Assembly: GCA_050296935.1 (NCBI GenBank)
Contig: JBNKRV010000248.1
Location: 62,001-126,000 of the forward strand
DNA from: Saccharicrinis sp050296935
GTDB lineage: Bacteria > Bacteroidota > Bacteroidia > Bacteroidales > Marinilabiliaceae
DNA: 64,000 nucleotides
Direction: 5' to 3'
Shown here piece after piece: positions 26,796-35,378 of the stretch; position 1 is the stretch's first letter; every line of letters starts with the position of its first letter. The notes under the pieces were generated by a model that was not told the DNA's origin, did not search any database, and saw nothing but the letters and a program-made list of their open reading frames with translations. A program made the position numbers and the translations under genes.

Positions 26796-28154
26796 ATGCC
26801 AGAAGAAAGGGTAAAAACATTTCGTGACCGTCCTGATAATATCGATGATAAAGGAAAACGGAAAAAGATTTTAGCAAGACAACCCAAAGGGAAATGGTAC
26901 ACCAGAAGATCTATTGTTGCCTATTTCCTTTTACTGTTCTTTGTACTCGCCCCAATCATAAAAATTGGAAATCATCCTTTTATGTTATTGGATGTCATCA
27001 ATCGCAAATTCCATCTGTTTGGCATCACTGTTTATTCTCAGGATACTGAAATCATGGCCATAATAATGGCTGTTACGGTCGTTTTCATAGTGCTTTTCAC
27101 GGTTGTTTTTGGTCGATTCTGGTGTGGATGGGCTTGTCCTCATACTGTATTCATGGAAATGGTTTACCGAAGAATCGAATACCTTTTTCACGGAAATTAT
27201 AGAAATAAGGTTTATAGAGAGCTATCTCCTCTTAAAAAATCATTTAAGCATTTCATTTATATTCTGGTTACCTTATTCTTTACCAATGTGTTTATTATGT
27301 GGTTTACCGGATATAAGGGGCTGGCAACTATATGGAGAGGATCGTTTTCTCAATATTGGCAAGTATATACAGCCATGTTTGTGGTAACTGCGGCCTATTA
27401 TTACATATATTCTCAATTACGTGAAAATGTATGTACCCTATTTTGCCCCTACGGACGGATGCAGGGCGTTTTACTAGATTCAAAATCCATAACTGTTGCT
27501 TACGATTATATAAGAGGAGAACCCCGAGGTTCACAAAAATTGGGTGATTGTATTAATTGTGGCGCCTGTATTTCGGTTTGTCCAACAGGTATTGATATAA
27601 AAAATGGTACTCAGTTAGAATGTGTAAATTGCACCGCTTGTATTGATGAGTGCAATCTGGTAATGAAGAAAATTAAAAGACCGGAAAACTTAATTCGCTT
27701 TGCATCGGGTTATAGTCTGGAAACAGGAAAAAGCAGCATTAAAAACCTGCGAACTTACGCTTATTCCGGAGTGTTAATAATATTATTAACGGCATTGATC
27801 ATTACCCTATCGCGACGCACTCCTATTGATACTTCGCTATTAAGAATGCCGGGAACAATTTTTCAGGATACCGGAAATGATAGCATCTCTAATATTTATC
27901 AGCTAAATATTGTGAATAAAACAGAAAAGGATAAACTGATTCATATAAAAATATTAAAACCTGCCGGAGCAAGTTATTTTTTAGCTGAGGATCCTATTGT
28001 TCTTAAAGAAAACGGTAGTTTTGATGGTGTTATTGTTATCAAAGTTGCTAAAGAAAAGATTCGTCTGAAAAACACACCGGTAGAATTAGGATTTTACTTT
28101 GATGATCAGATTCATGATAGTGCAACCGCTAGTTTTATTGCTCCAAAAAAATGA
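26796..28154 (+). CDS. ccoG: cbb3 oxidase accessory protein CcoG (FixG), FeS copper reductase
   Basis: A 452-residue membrane protein with about five helices, the motif FWCGWACPHTVFMEM, then CTLFCPYGRMQG and two ferredoxin motifs CINCGACISVCP and CVNCTACIDEC. A C-terminal Ig-like domain follows the last helix. CcoG is reported to reduce Cu(II) for delivery to the cbb3 active site. It follows ccoP after a hairpin and precedes ccoH. Confidence 0.95.
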   Translation: MPEERVKTFRDRPDNIDDKGKRKKILARQPKGKWYTRRSIVAYFLLLFFVLAPIIKIGNHPFMLLDVINRKFHLFGITVYSQDTEIMAIIMAVTVVFIVLFTVVFGRFWCGWACPHTVFMEMVYRRIEYLFHGNYRNKVYRELSPLKKSFKHFIYILVTLFFTNVFIMWFTGYKGLATIWRGSFSQYWQVYTAMFVVTAAYYYIYSQLRENVCTLFCPYGRMQGVLLDSKSITVAYDYIRGEPRGSQKLGDCINCGACISVCPTGIDIKNGTQLECVNCTACIDECNLVMKKIKRPENLIRFASGYSLETGKSSIKNLRTYAYSGVLIILLTALIITLSRRTPIDTSLLRMPGTIFQDTGNDSISNIYQLNIVNKTEKDKLIHIKILKPAGASYFLAEDPIVLKENGSFDGVIVIKVAKEKIRLKNTPVELGFYFDDQIHDSATASFIAPKK

Positions 28155-28307
28155 ATAATGAAATTCATTTAATAAAGTTGATTTACACCAATGCCTGATA
28201 TTTTAGACAAAAACATATAAAACCGGCATGGCCAGAGCAAATTACCGGACACAGAAGTATGATTAAAATTTACATTGGTTATCAGAGTTTTACAAAATTA
28301 TAAACAT

Positions 28308-28748
28308 ATGAAATTCACCTGGGGACATGCCATCATTATATTTTTTGCGATCTTTTTAACATGGATTATTTCCTTTGTTATTTTTACGCTTGGAGAAAAC
28401 AATGATTTAGTAGTAAAGGATTATTACAAACAAGGAGCTGAATACTCAAAACAGATGGAATTAAACAAACGTTCCGCAATGTATAAAGACAGTATTTTAT
28501 TGATGAATACGGATAAGGGGGTTCAAATCACCATTGCTCCTTTCTTAATGAAAAATACATCCGGTAAAAAAGTGTATTTCTATCGACCCTCCGGCAAGAA
28601 AAATGATATTACGTTTAAATTAACGGAGAATGAAAGTACTAGTCTATTAAGTAAGGACAAGTTGATTCCCGGAAGATATAAAGTGTCTGTTTCATGGATA
28701 ATGGCAGAACAGAATTATTTGATTATGAAGGATTTTATGGTAAAATAA
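28308..28748 (+). CDS. ccoH: FixH/CcoH family cbb3 oxidase assembly protein
   Basis: A 146-residue protein with one N-terminal helix (GHAIIIFFAIFLTWIISFVIFTL) and the FixH signature DLVVKDYYKQGAEYSKQME, followed by a periplasmic beta domain. The frame reaches back to a TTG at 28275, but ATG at 28308 places the helix properly. FixH/CcoH is a late assembly factor and may stay bound to the oxidase. The next gene starts 5 bp later. Confidence 0.9.
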   Translation: MKFTWGHAIIIFFAIFLTWIISFVIFTLGENNDLVVKDYYKQGAEYSKQMELNKRSAMYKDSILLMNTDKGVQITIAPFLMKNTSGKKVYFYRPSGKKNDITFKLTENESTSLLSKDKLIPGRYKVSVSWIMAEQNYLIMKDFMVK

Positions 28749-28753
28749 CACAT

Positions 28754-29512
28754 ATGGAAATTGTATTGTCAGGTTTTATTTTAGGATTAATGGGAAGCTT
28801 CCACTGTGCAGGGATGTGTGGTCCCATTGCAATAAGTCTACCTTTATATGGAAATCGTGTTATTACCAAAGTTGGTGGTGGAGTATTGTATAACTTAGGT
28901 CGAACTGTTACTTATGGATTCATGGGTGCTTTCTTTGGCTTTATAGGTCAGGGACTTTCTCTGGTTGGGTTTCAGCAATGGGTTTCCGTTATTATGGGTT
29001 CATTGATGATTATATCTGTATTACTTCCTTCTCTTTTTAAAAACATCAATGGAGGAAACATCCCCATAGCAGGGTGGGTTCGTAAAGGAATACAAAAACT
29101 GTTCGTAAAAAAATCTTTTGGTGGCCTTTTCTTTATTGGGTTGCTAAACGGATTACTTCCATGCGGATTGGTTTACATGGCTATTGCAGGTGCCATTGGA
29201 ACAGGTGATGTAACCACAGGAACCATTTTCATGATTCTATTTGGATTGGGAACTTTACCTATCATGCTGGGCATCTCTATTGTAGGCAATCTGGTAAGTA
29301 TGACTATCCGGAATAAAATAAACAGAGTTATACCTGTAATGGTAATAATCATTGGTTTCATATTCATTTTACGCGGTTTAAGCCTGGGAATCCCCTACCT
29401 TAGTCCACCTGAAAAAAAGCTTCATCCTCAAATGCATATGCAGCAAACCCAGGCTCACCCCAAAGCTGCTATTGAAAATTCATGTTGCCATACGGATGAA
29501 AACCCGGACTAA
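28754..29512 (+). CDS. Sulfite exporter TauE/SafE family protein (CcoI-associated)
   Basis: A 252-residue membrane protein with six helices and the motif GSFHCAGMCGPIAISLP near the N-terminus and NGLLPCGLVYMAIAGA in the middle, which define the SafE-type proteins found in cbb3 clusters. Paired Cys-x4-Cys and a single Pro-Cys in helices suggest copper or thiol handling. The C-terminal tail (HPQMHMQQTQAHP) is His/Met-rich, as in metal-handling proteins. The ATG at 28754 is preferred over an earlier start at 28694 that overlaps ccoH. Confidence 0.9.
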   Translation: MEIVLSGFILGLMGSFHCAGMCGPIAISLPLYGNRVITKVGGGVLYNLGRTVTYGFMGAFFGFIGQGLSLVGFQQWVSVIMGSLMIISVLLPSLFKNINGGNIPIAGWVRKGIQKLFVKKSFGGLFFIGLLNGLLPCGLVYMAIAGAIGTGDVTTGTIFMILFGLGTLPIMLGISIVGNLVSMTIRNKINRVIPVMVIIIGFIFILRGLSLGIPYLSPPEKKLHPQMHMQQTQAHPKAAIENSCCHTDENPD

Positions 29513-29641
29513 TGATTGTACATATCTATTAATTGAGTACTTCTTTTTACTCTGGCTATCCTGACTTTTTTATGCGGGAGATAAAAGAAAACCTATTCCA
29601 AAGTCCTGTTGCTCTTGATTTCAATTTATTGATAATCTATA

Positions 29642-29649
29642 TACTTTTG
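29642..29649 (+). promoter_or_regulatory. Possible -7 promoter box upstream of ccoI
   Basis: tacttttg matches the Bacteroidota -7 consensus TAnnTTTG exactly and lies 20 bp before the ccoI start. No well-spaced -33 TTTG box is visible, so the call is weak. Confidence 0.3.
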
Positions 29650-29668
29650 TCTTTATACTTGACTAAAA

Positions 29669-32056
29669 ATGTCCGACAATAAATGCATACATTGTGGTGC
29701 CGATTGCGGTAAACATCCGGTAATCCGGGATGATAAAAAATTCTGTTGTACAGGCTGCAGCTCTGTATATCAATTGTTAAACAACAATCAGATGCAGCAG
29801 TATTATCAGTTTCAGAAACAGCCGGGCATTAAACTCAATGATGTAGCTCACCAAAGTAAATATGCCTACCTGGATAATGAAGAAGTTAAAACAAAACTTT
29901 ATGAATTCTTCGACAATGGCATTGCAAAGGTTACCTTCTACATTCCATCCATACATTGTGTTTCCTGTATCTGGCTTCTGGAGCACTTACACAAATTAAA
30001 TGACGGAGTGAAGTATGCCACCGTAAATTTTGTTCAGAAAAAATATACCGTAAGTTTTGATACAAACATCATCACACTTCGTCAATTGGTGGAATTACTG
30101 GCTTCGATCCATTATGTACCAGATATCTCTCTTCAGAGTTTAGACGATGAAAAAGACTCCAGAACACAGAATAAGAAACTCCTTTATAAGATTGGTGTGG
30201 CAGGTTTTGTATTTGGTAATGTGATGCTTTACAGCTTACCTGAATATTTTAATGGCGAAGCTCTTGATGGATCTTTTGGTGTTTTCCTATATTATTTAAT
30301 GTATGTATTAACCATTCCATTGGTATTCTATAGTGGGAGCGACTATCTGATCTCTGCATTTAAAAACCTGAAAAAAGGAATCGTAAATATAGATTTACCT
30401 ATTGCCATTGGTATACTGGCTCTGTTTTTGGTAACCAGCTACGAAGTATTATTGCGTGTTGGCCCCGGTTATTCCGACAGCCTCTCTGGTTTTCTGTTTT
30501 TTTTACTTTTGGGTAAATGGTATCAGGGGAAAACTTATCAGGCATTGGCTTTTGATCGTGATTACAAATCCTATTTCCCTGTTGCAGTAACGCGCATAAA
30601 TGGAAAAGAAGAAAGTATATTATTAGAGGAAGTAAAAAAAGGAGACTACCTCCTCATCAGAAATAAGGAACTCATACCAGCAGATGCTACTTTGGTAGAA
30701 GGAAACGCTCTAATTGATTATAGTTTTGTAACAGGAGAATCTGCTCCTATTATAAAACTGAAGGATGAGTTTTTATATGCCGGAGGTGTACAAACAGGTG
30801 GAGCTATCACTATTCAAGTAAATACTGAAGTTGCTCAAAGTCATCTGACTCAATTATGGAATCAGAGTGAAAAAACAGAAACCAACCCCAAATCCCTAAC
30901 TTCCATAGTAGATAGAATTAGTGGTAAATTTACAATGACAATTATTTTAATTGCTCTAGCTGGGTTTATGTATTGGTTCTATATGGATAGTTTTAAATCA
31001 GCACTATTAGTTCTTACGTCCATATTAATTGTAGCATGTCCCTGCGCACTGGCATTATCAATTCCATTCACATTTGGCAGTACCATGCGTATTTTTGGCC
31101 AAAAAGGTTTATATATCAAAAATACAGAAGTCATTGAACGGCTCACCCATATAAATGCCATTGTTTTTGATAAAACCGGAACCCTGACTCAACCCGAAGA
31201 GAACAGTGTAAAATATACCGGAGAAGAATTAAGTGCTGATGAAATATCAATGGCTGTGAGTTTGGCACGCCAATCAACCCACCCGTTAAGCAACGCCATC
31301 AGTTCGTTTTATAGTGATGAAAAAATAATGGAAACTATTGGGTATACAGAAGTTGCAGGAAGGGGAATTTATGCTTCTGTTAATAACCACAAAATTAAAT
31401 TAGGAGCACTTGAATATGTTGATGAGAGTATTAACTCCTTTGAAAATCCTGATACTTCTTCAGTGTACTATTCAATTAATGGAAAGCTTAAAGGTCATTT
31501 TAAAATTAGTAATAAATACCGTAAAGGAATTAACAAGGTCATTCAGCAACTAAAAAATAAATACACACTTTATTTGCTATCCGGCGATAATGATTCTGAA
31601 AGGGAAAATCTTCTTCAGCTCTTTGATGCAGACAAACTGCATTTCAACCAGAAACCACAAGACAAAAAGGACTTTATATCCCAATTAAAAAGAGATGGAA
31701 AGTCCGTACTCATGACCGGTGACGGGCTTAACGACTCTGGAGCTTTTATGAGCAGCGATGTGGCGTTGTCGCTAGCAGATGATATTTACCATTTTTCTCC
31801 AGCAGGAGATGCCATACTCGAAGCAGGTAAATTTGAAGTATTTCATCAATATATCCGATTTGCTAAGAAAAGTCTGAGTATAGTTAAACAAAGTTTTTTA
31901 ATTTCGCTTTTTTATAATGCCATTGGATTGGGATTTGCAGTAACTGGCCATTTATCTCCGGTAGTTGCAGCAATCTTAATGCCGGTAAGCTCTGTTACGG
32001 TAGTAGCATTTACCACAGTAAGCACCCGATTGGCAGGTAAAAAAATTTTAAAATAA
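29669..32056 (+). CDS. ccoI: Copper-translocating P1B-type ATPase for cbb3 oxidase assembly
   Basis: A 795-residue ATPase. The N-terminus has a Cys-rich site (CIHCGADCGKH ... FCCTGCSSVYQ), then an HMA-like domain with the variant HCVSCIWLLEHL. The membrane metal site is VACPCALALS (CPC), the phosphorylation site FDKTGTLTQ, and the hinge GDGLNDSGAF; the HP motif is present in STHPLSNAI. This fits CcoI/CtpA-type ATPases, which export copper for cytochrome oxidase assembly rather than for detoxification. It closes the ccoS-ccoI cluster. A phosphatidylserine synthase gene follows 67 bp later. Confidence 0.94.
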   Translation: MSDNKCIHCGADCGKHPVIRDDKKFCCTGCSSVYQLLNNNQMQQYYQFQKQPGIKLNDVAHQSKYAYLDNEEVKTKLYEFFDNGIAKVTFYIPSIHCVSCIWLLEHLHKLNDGVKYATVNFVQKKYTVSFDTNIITLRQLVELLASIHYVPDISLQSLDDEKDSRTQNKKLLYKIGVAGFVFGNVMLYSLPEYFNGEALDGSFGVFLYYLMYVLTIPLVFYSGSDYLISAFKNLKKGIVNIDLPIAIGILALFLVTSYEVLLRVGPGYSDSLSGFLFFLLLGKWYQGKTYQALAFDRDYKSYFPVAVTRINGKEESILLEEVKKGDYLLIRNKELIPADATLVEGNALIDYSFVTGESAPIIKLKDEFLYAGGVQTGGAITIQVNTEVAQSHLTQLWNQSEKTETNPKSLTSIVDRISGKFTMTIILIALAGFMYWFYMDSFKSALLVLTSILIVACPCALALSIPFTFGSTMRIFGQKGLYIKNTEVIERLTHINAIVFDKTGTLTQPEENSVKYTGEELSADEISMAVSLARQSTHPLSNAISSFYSDEKIMETIGYTEVAGRGIYASVNNHKIKLGALEYVDESINSFENPDTSSVYYSINGKLKGHFKISNKYRKGINKVIQQLKNKYTLYLLSGDNDSERENLLQLFDADKLHFNQKPQDKKDFISQLKRDGKSVLMTGDGLNDSGAFMSSDVALSLADDIYHFSPAGDAILEAGKFEVFHQYIRFAKKSLSIVKQSFLISLFYNAIGLGFAVTGHLSPVVAAILMPVSSVTVVAFTTVSTRLAGKKILK

Positions 32057-32092
32057 TAATATGGTATCATAGTTTACAGGATAAAAAACAAA

Positions 32093-32122
32093 TCCTGATA
32101 CCTGATACTTAATACTTGATAC
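32093..32122 (+). repeat. Repeat family D, cluster of gatactt-type heptamers
   Basis: tcctgatacctgatacttaa and then tacttgatacg: three to four degenerate copies of (c)tgatact between ccoI and pssA, touching the pssA start codon. Related clusters lie at 52823, 57912, 58021 and 59455. Confidence 0.6.
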
Positions 32123-32123
32123 G

Positions 32124-32852
32124 ATGACTATAAAACAACATATTCCCAATTTTATTACCAGTTTAAATCTTTTTTGCGGAGCCCTAGGTGTATTTGTGGC
32201 TTTTCATGGAATGTTAACTGCTGCTGCTTTTCTCATTTTTGCCGGAGCCTTATTTGATTTTTCTGATGGTTTTGCTGCCCGATTACTAAAAGCCTATTCT
32301 CCAATGGGTAAAGAACTGGATTCTTTGGCGGATATGATTAGTTTTGGTTTTGCTCCCATGGTTGTTTTACATATGATGCTAAAAAAAGTTTTGCTCGGAA
32401 GTTTTGAGTCCGATTTTTTCACTCAGGATATAAGTTTACAATTCATACTCATTACTCCTTTTATCATCACCGTTTTTTCTGGTTTAAGATTGGCTAAATT
32501 TAATGTGGACACCAGACAATCTGAGAGCTTTATAGGCTTAACAACTACGGCAACAGGATTATTTTTGGTGTCGTTGGGATATGTGTTTATGCATGATGAT
32601 GGATGGCTTCACCATCTTCTTCAGAACAAAAGAGTTTTACTGACTTTTGTACCTGTATTCTGTTTCTTGCTAATATCTGAAATCCCTATGTTTTCATTAA
32701 AGTTTAAAGATTATTCCTTAAGTAATAATGCAGACAAATATATTCTATTGGCAACCAGCTTATTTTTTATTATATGGATGGGAATTGGTGGTATTGCCAT
32801 CACTATTGCATTATACGTTTTGTTTTCTATTATTAAACTGGCAGTGAGATAA
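32124..32852 (+). CDS. pssA: CDP-diacylglycerol-serine O-phosphatidyltransferase
   Basis: A 242-residue membrane enzyme with the CDP-alcohol phosphotransferase motif D-G-x2-A-R-x8-G-x3-D-x3-D, seen as SDGFAARLLKAYSPMGKELD followed by SLAD. It makes phosphatidylserine, the precursor of phosphatidylethanolamine. About seven helices are visible. It is close to ccoI but functionally unrelated. Length is typical for the Gram-positive-type PssA found in Bacteroidota. Confidence 0.92.
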   Translation: MTIKQHIPNFITSLNLFCGALGVFVAFHGMLTAAAFLIFAGALFDFSDGFAARLLKAYSPMGKELDSLADMISFGFAPMVVLHMMLKKVLLGSFESDFFTQDISLQFILITPFIITVFSGLRLAKFNVDTRQSESFIGLTTTATGLFLVSLGYVFMHDDGWLHHLLQNKRVLLTFVPVFCFLLISEIPMFSLKFKDYSLSNNADKYILLATSLFFIIWMGIGGIAITIALYVLFSIIKLAVR

Positions 32853-33121
32853 GTAATTGTACCTTTCCAAGCTTTCTATAAGATATGCCTATTTTAATAA
32901 AAGAAGAAGATACTGTCATTAATGACATGCAACAATAACAGCTTCTGTAGTTTTAACAAATTCTTGTCGTGCCATAGTTTCAATAGCTCAACAAAACAAC
33001 AGTTAAAATTTTAGTAATTAAGTAGTTTAGTGTTTTTCACCTTCCTAATTTGCAAAATGCAACATAGGATGAGAAAAAACCAGGCTTAACAATATTATTA
33101 CCTATTGATAACTTTCTTATA

Positions 33122-33664
33122 TTAAAATCTCTCCTTATGTATTTCTTTTTGTTGAAATACTTTCCATTCCTCTCTTAATATGCTCATGTTATACACAGAA
33201 TGATACTGATTATCTATCTTAAATGAATCACGAAGTAAGCCCTCAGTCTTAAAACCACAGTTTTTGTAACATTTAATTGCTGAGTTATTGAAATCAAAAA
33301 CGCCTAGATCAATCCGATGCAAGTCTAATTCTTCAAATCCGATTTTTAAAAGCTCATTAATAATCAATTTACCCATGCCTTTGTTTCTATACCTTTCTTC
33401 TGCAATAAGGATTCTGCACACTCTGGCATTTTTATTACGCAAATCAATTTTATTAATCTCTCCATGCCCGATTACCTCTTCTGTCTTTAAATCAATTACG
33501 CGATAAATTCTTCTGTTCTGTTCAGATATATAATCTATTAACTGGCTTTTTGTAACAGGATATGTAAAAACAGGACCGGCAAACTGGTACATAAATTTTT
33601 CATCTGGAATCCAGCTCATAAAGCGTTCAAAATCCTGATCGGAAAATTTTTCTAATCGAATCAT
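33122..33664 (-). CDS. GNAT family N-acetyltransferase
   Basis: A ~180-residue protein of the RimJ/RimL-like acetyltransferase type, with the acetyl-CoA-binding loop ILIAEERYRNKGMGKLIINELL and the end motif VFDFNNSAIKCYKNCGFKTEGLLRD. The frame reaches 33736 through a TTG codon, but the ATG at 33664 (MIRLEKFSDQDFERFM) matches the usual start. Substrate unknown; probably an amino group on a small molecule or protein. It lies downstream of the DUF2231-like gene on the same strand. Confidence 0.87.
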   Translation of the reverse strand: MIRLEKFSDQDFERFMSWIPDEKFMYQFAGPVFTYPVTKSQLIDYISEQNRRIYRVIDLKTEEVIGHGEINKIDLRNKNARVCRILIAEERYRNKGMGKLIINELLKIGFEELDLHRIDLGVFDFNNSAIKCYKNCGFKTEGLLRDSFKIDNQYHSVYNMSILREEWKVFQQKEIHKERF

Positions 33665-33736
33665 AATAGTTTCAGGTTCATTCAGTATGCAATAAATAAG
33701 GCTGAGATAAACCAGCACAATGGTACATGAACTCAA

Positions 33737-34195
33737 TTATTCATCAACACTACTTGTGCTTCTGATTTCACTATGTCGAATCTTTCCTCCTAAGTTACCA
33801 ACCTTAGCCATTATCCCGATAGTAATAAGCGATACAATGAGCACTGCAAGAGTTATATTTTTTGCATAGGACAGCTTTTTCCAGATGGAATACAATCCGG
33901 CTAATGACAAAAGTCCTAATACCGACATTAACCACAGAGCCTTTTCTGCAAGTTCCTCATGCTCTTCAATAAAATCTTCTGAAACCCCGGCAAGATGTTC
34001 CACCGTTTCTTCTGCTTCGTGTCCTGATAAAAATACAGGAATGGTAACTACTGCCATTAAGAACATAATGAACAAAGCTACCTTTTTGTTTGAATTGTTT
34101 TTCGTTAATAAACCATAGGCCAATATACCTGCTCCCATTATAGTACCAACTATTGGAAAATGATTTAAAACTAAATGAAAATGAACTGCATCCAT
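33737..34195 (-). CDS. DUF2231-like small membrane protein
   Basis: A 152-residue protein with four helices and the N-terminal HFHLVLNHFPIVGTIMG, the histidine-rich first helix typical of DUF2231-like proteins. Between helices 2 and 3 is an acidic, histidine-containing loop (SGHEAEETVEHLAGVSEDF). Histidines in these positions suggest metal or haem binding, but the function of the family is not established. Confidence 0.78.
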   Translation of the reverse strand: MDAVHFHLVLNHFPIVGTIMGAGILAYGLLTKNNSNKKVALFIMFLMAVVTIPVFLSGHEAEETVEHLAGVSEDFIEEHEELAEKALWLMSVLGLLSLAGLYSIWKKLSYAKNITLAVLIVSLITIGIMAKVGNLGGKIRHSEIRSTSSVDE

Positions 34196-34313
34196 TATAA
34201 TTATTTTTAACTATTAACCTGAATTCTTGAATTTTATCAATCTCAGGCTATTAACATCTCACCCAAAACATCGCTTTCTGTTACTTTTATCTGAAAGCGA
34301 TGTTTTAGTTATA

Positions 34314-34946
34314 TTACAATTGTTCTGCTATCATTTCAGCCATTATTTTGGATCCTTCTTCATTAGGATGGATACCATCAGGGAAAAGCTCACCTTTGCC
34401 TTTAAAGCCCGTGTTCAGATCTATAATTTTAAGATCATTTTGCTTTGCAATCCTTTTAATTATAGGAATAACCTGCGCATTAATAGTTGAATCACTGATA
34501 TCCCACCTCTTTTGAAAAGCAGGAACAGGAAGACATACATATATTTCAGGGTTTGTAACAATGGTGCTAAAAGTATCGATCATGGCCTGATAATCCGCCT
34601 CATATTTCTGAGCATCCCATTGATAATCTTTACTATCATTTGTTCCTAACTTAATTATAATAACATGTGGCTTAAAAGCAAACACATCATAAAACTCCAT
34701 ACAATTCCAATACGACAAATCACCCGTTTTCATTAAAGTAGCACCACTTCTGCCACAATTAAGAACAGTTTTATTTTCACCCACTAAATCATTTAAAACC
34801 ACGGGATAAGATGATTTACTTTGAATTTTAATTCCTGCGCCTTCGGTTATACTGTCGCCAACACAAGCAATCCTTGTTTCTTGCTTCTCACAGGAAAATA
34901 ACGATATAATTACAATTAAGGCAATAAATAATTGAGCACTCTTCAT
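34314..34946 (-). CDS. SGNH/GDSL hydrolase lipoprotein
   Basis: A 210-residue protein with a lipoprotein signal (IISLFSC) and the SGNH blocks in order: GDSITEG (Ser nucleophile), CGRSGATL (Gly), GTNDSKD (Asn) and FPDGIHPNEEG (Asp-His). This is a single-domain esterase of the GDSL type acting in the periplasm or on the surface, often a carbohydrate acetyl-esterase. Substrate is not determined by the sequence. Confidence 0.9.
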   Translation of the reverse strand: MKSAQLFIALIVIISLFSCEKQETRIACVGDSITEGAGIKIQSKSSYPVVLNDLVGENKTVLNCGRSGATLMKTGDLSYWNCMEFYDVFAFKPHVIIIKLGTNDSKDYQWDAQKYEADYQAMIDTFSTIVTNPEIYVCLPVPAFQKRWDISDSTINAQVIPIIKRIAKQNDLKIIDLNTGFKGKGELFPDGIHPNEEGSKIMAEMIAEQL

Positions 34947-35378
34947 AAGGTTAATGTATTTTTTAATTATTAGAAAATTGAAATTTGCATTAAATATAAA
35001 AAGTTCGCAACAAATAAACCTAATTATCTGTTACTAATAAGATATAATCAAAATCAATGCAAATTAACAACACTAACGAAGCAAATAAGTATAACTCTGA
35101 ATTTCAGAATTATAACAACACATAATCTATCATTTTAATTACTTTAACGGTCAATTATCAGCCCTTCATATCCATAGCAATGCCATTGTAAACATAGATG
35201 AAAGGACAAAACACAAATATACATTTCCATAAAATTAACATAATTTATCTAACCCAAAAGATATTTAGCCGTATCAGGTACTCATATACCTTTTTAACAG
35301 ACCCAAATTCAGTCAAACCCATAAAATATTTAACCACACCCCCAATTTTATATACTGATAATTCAAATTTTAATAAAT
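34947..35378. other. Intergenic region between divergent genes
   Basis: About 430 bp of very AT-rich DNA between the SGNH hydrolase gene (-) and the chemoreceptor gene (+). It should hold both promoters. I see no gene, repeat or clear operator. Confidence 0.4.

Noticed and set aside
33665..33736. N-terminal extension of the acetyltransferase
   Set aside because: It would start with TTG right at the end of the preceding gene and add a hydrophobic stretch not seen in the family; ATG at 33664 is preferred.
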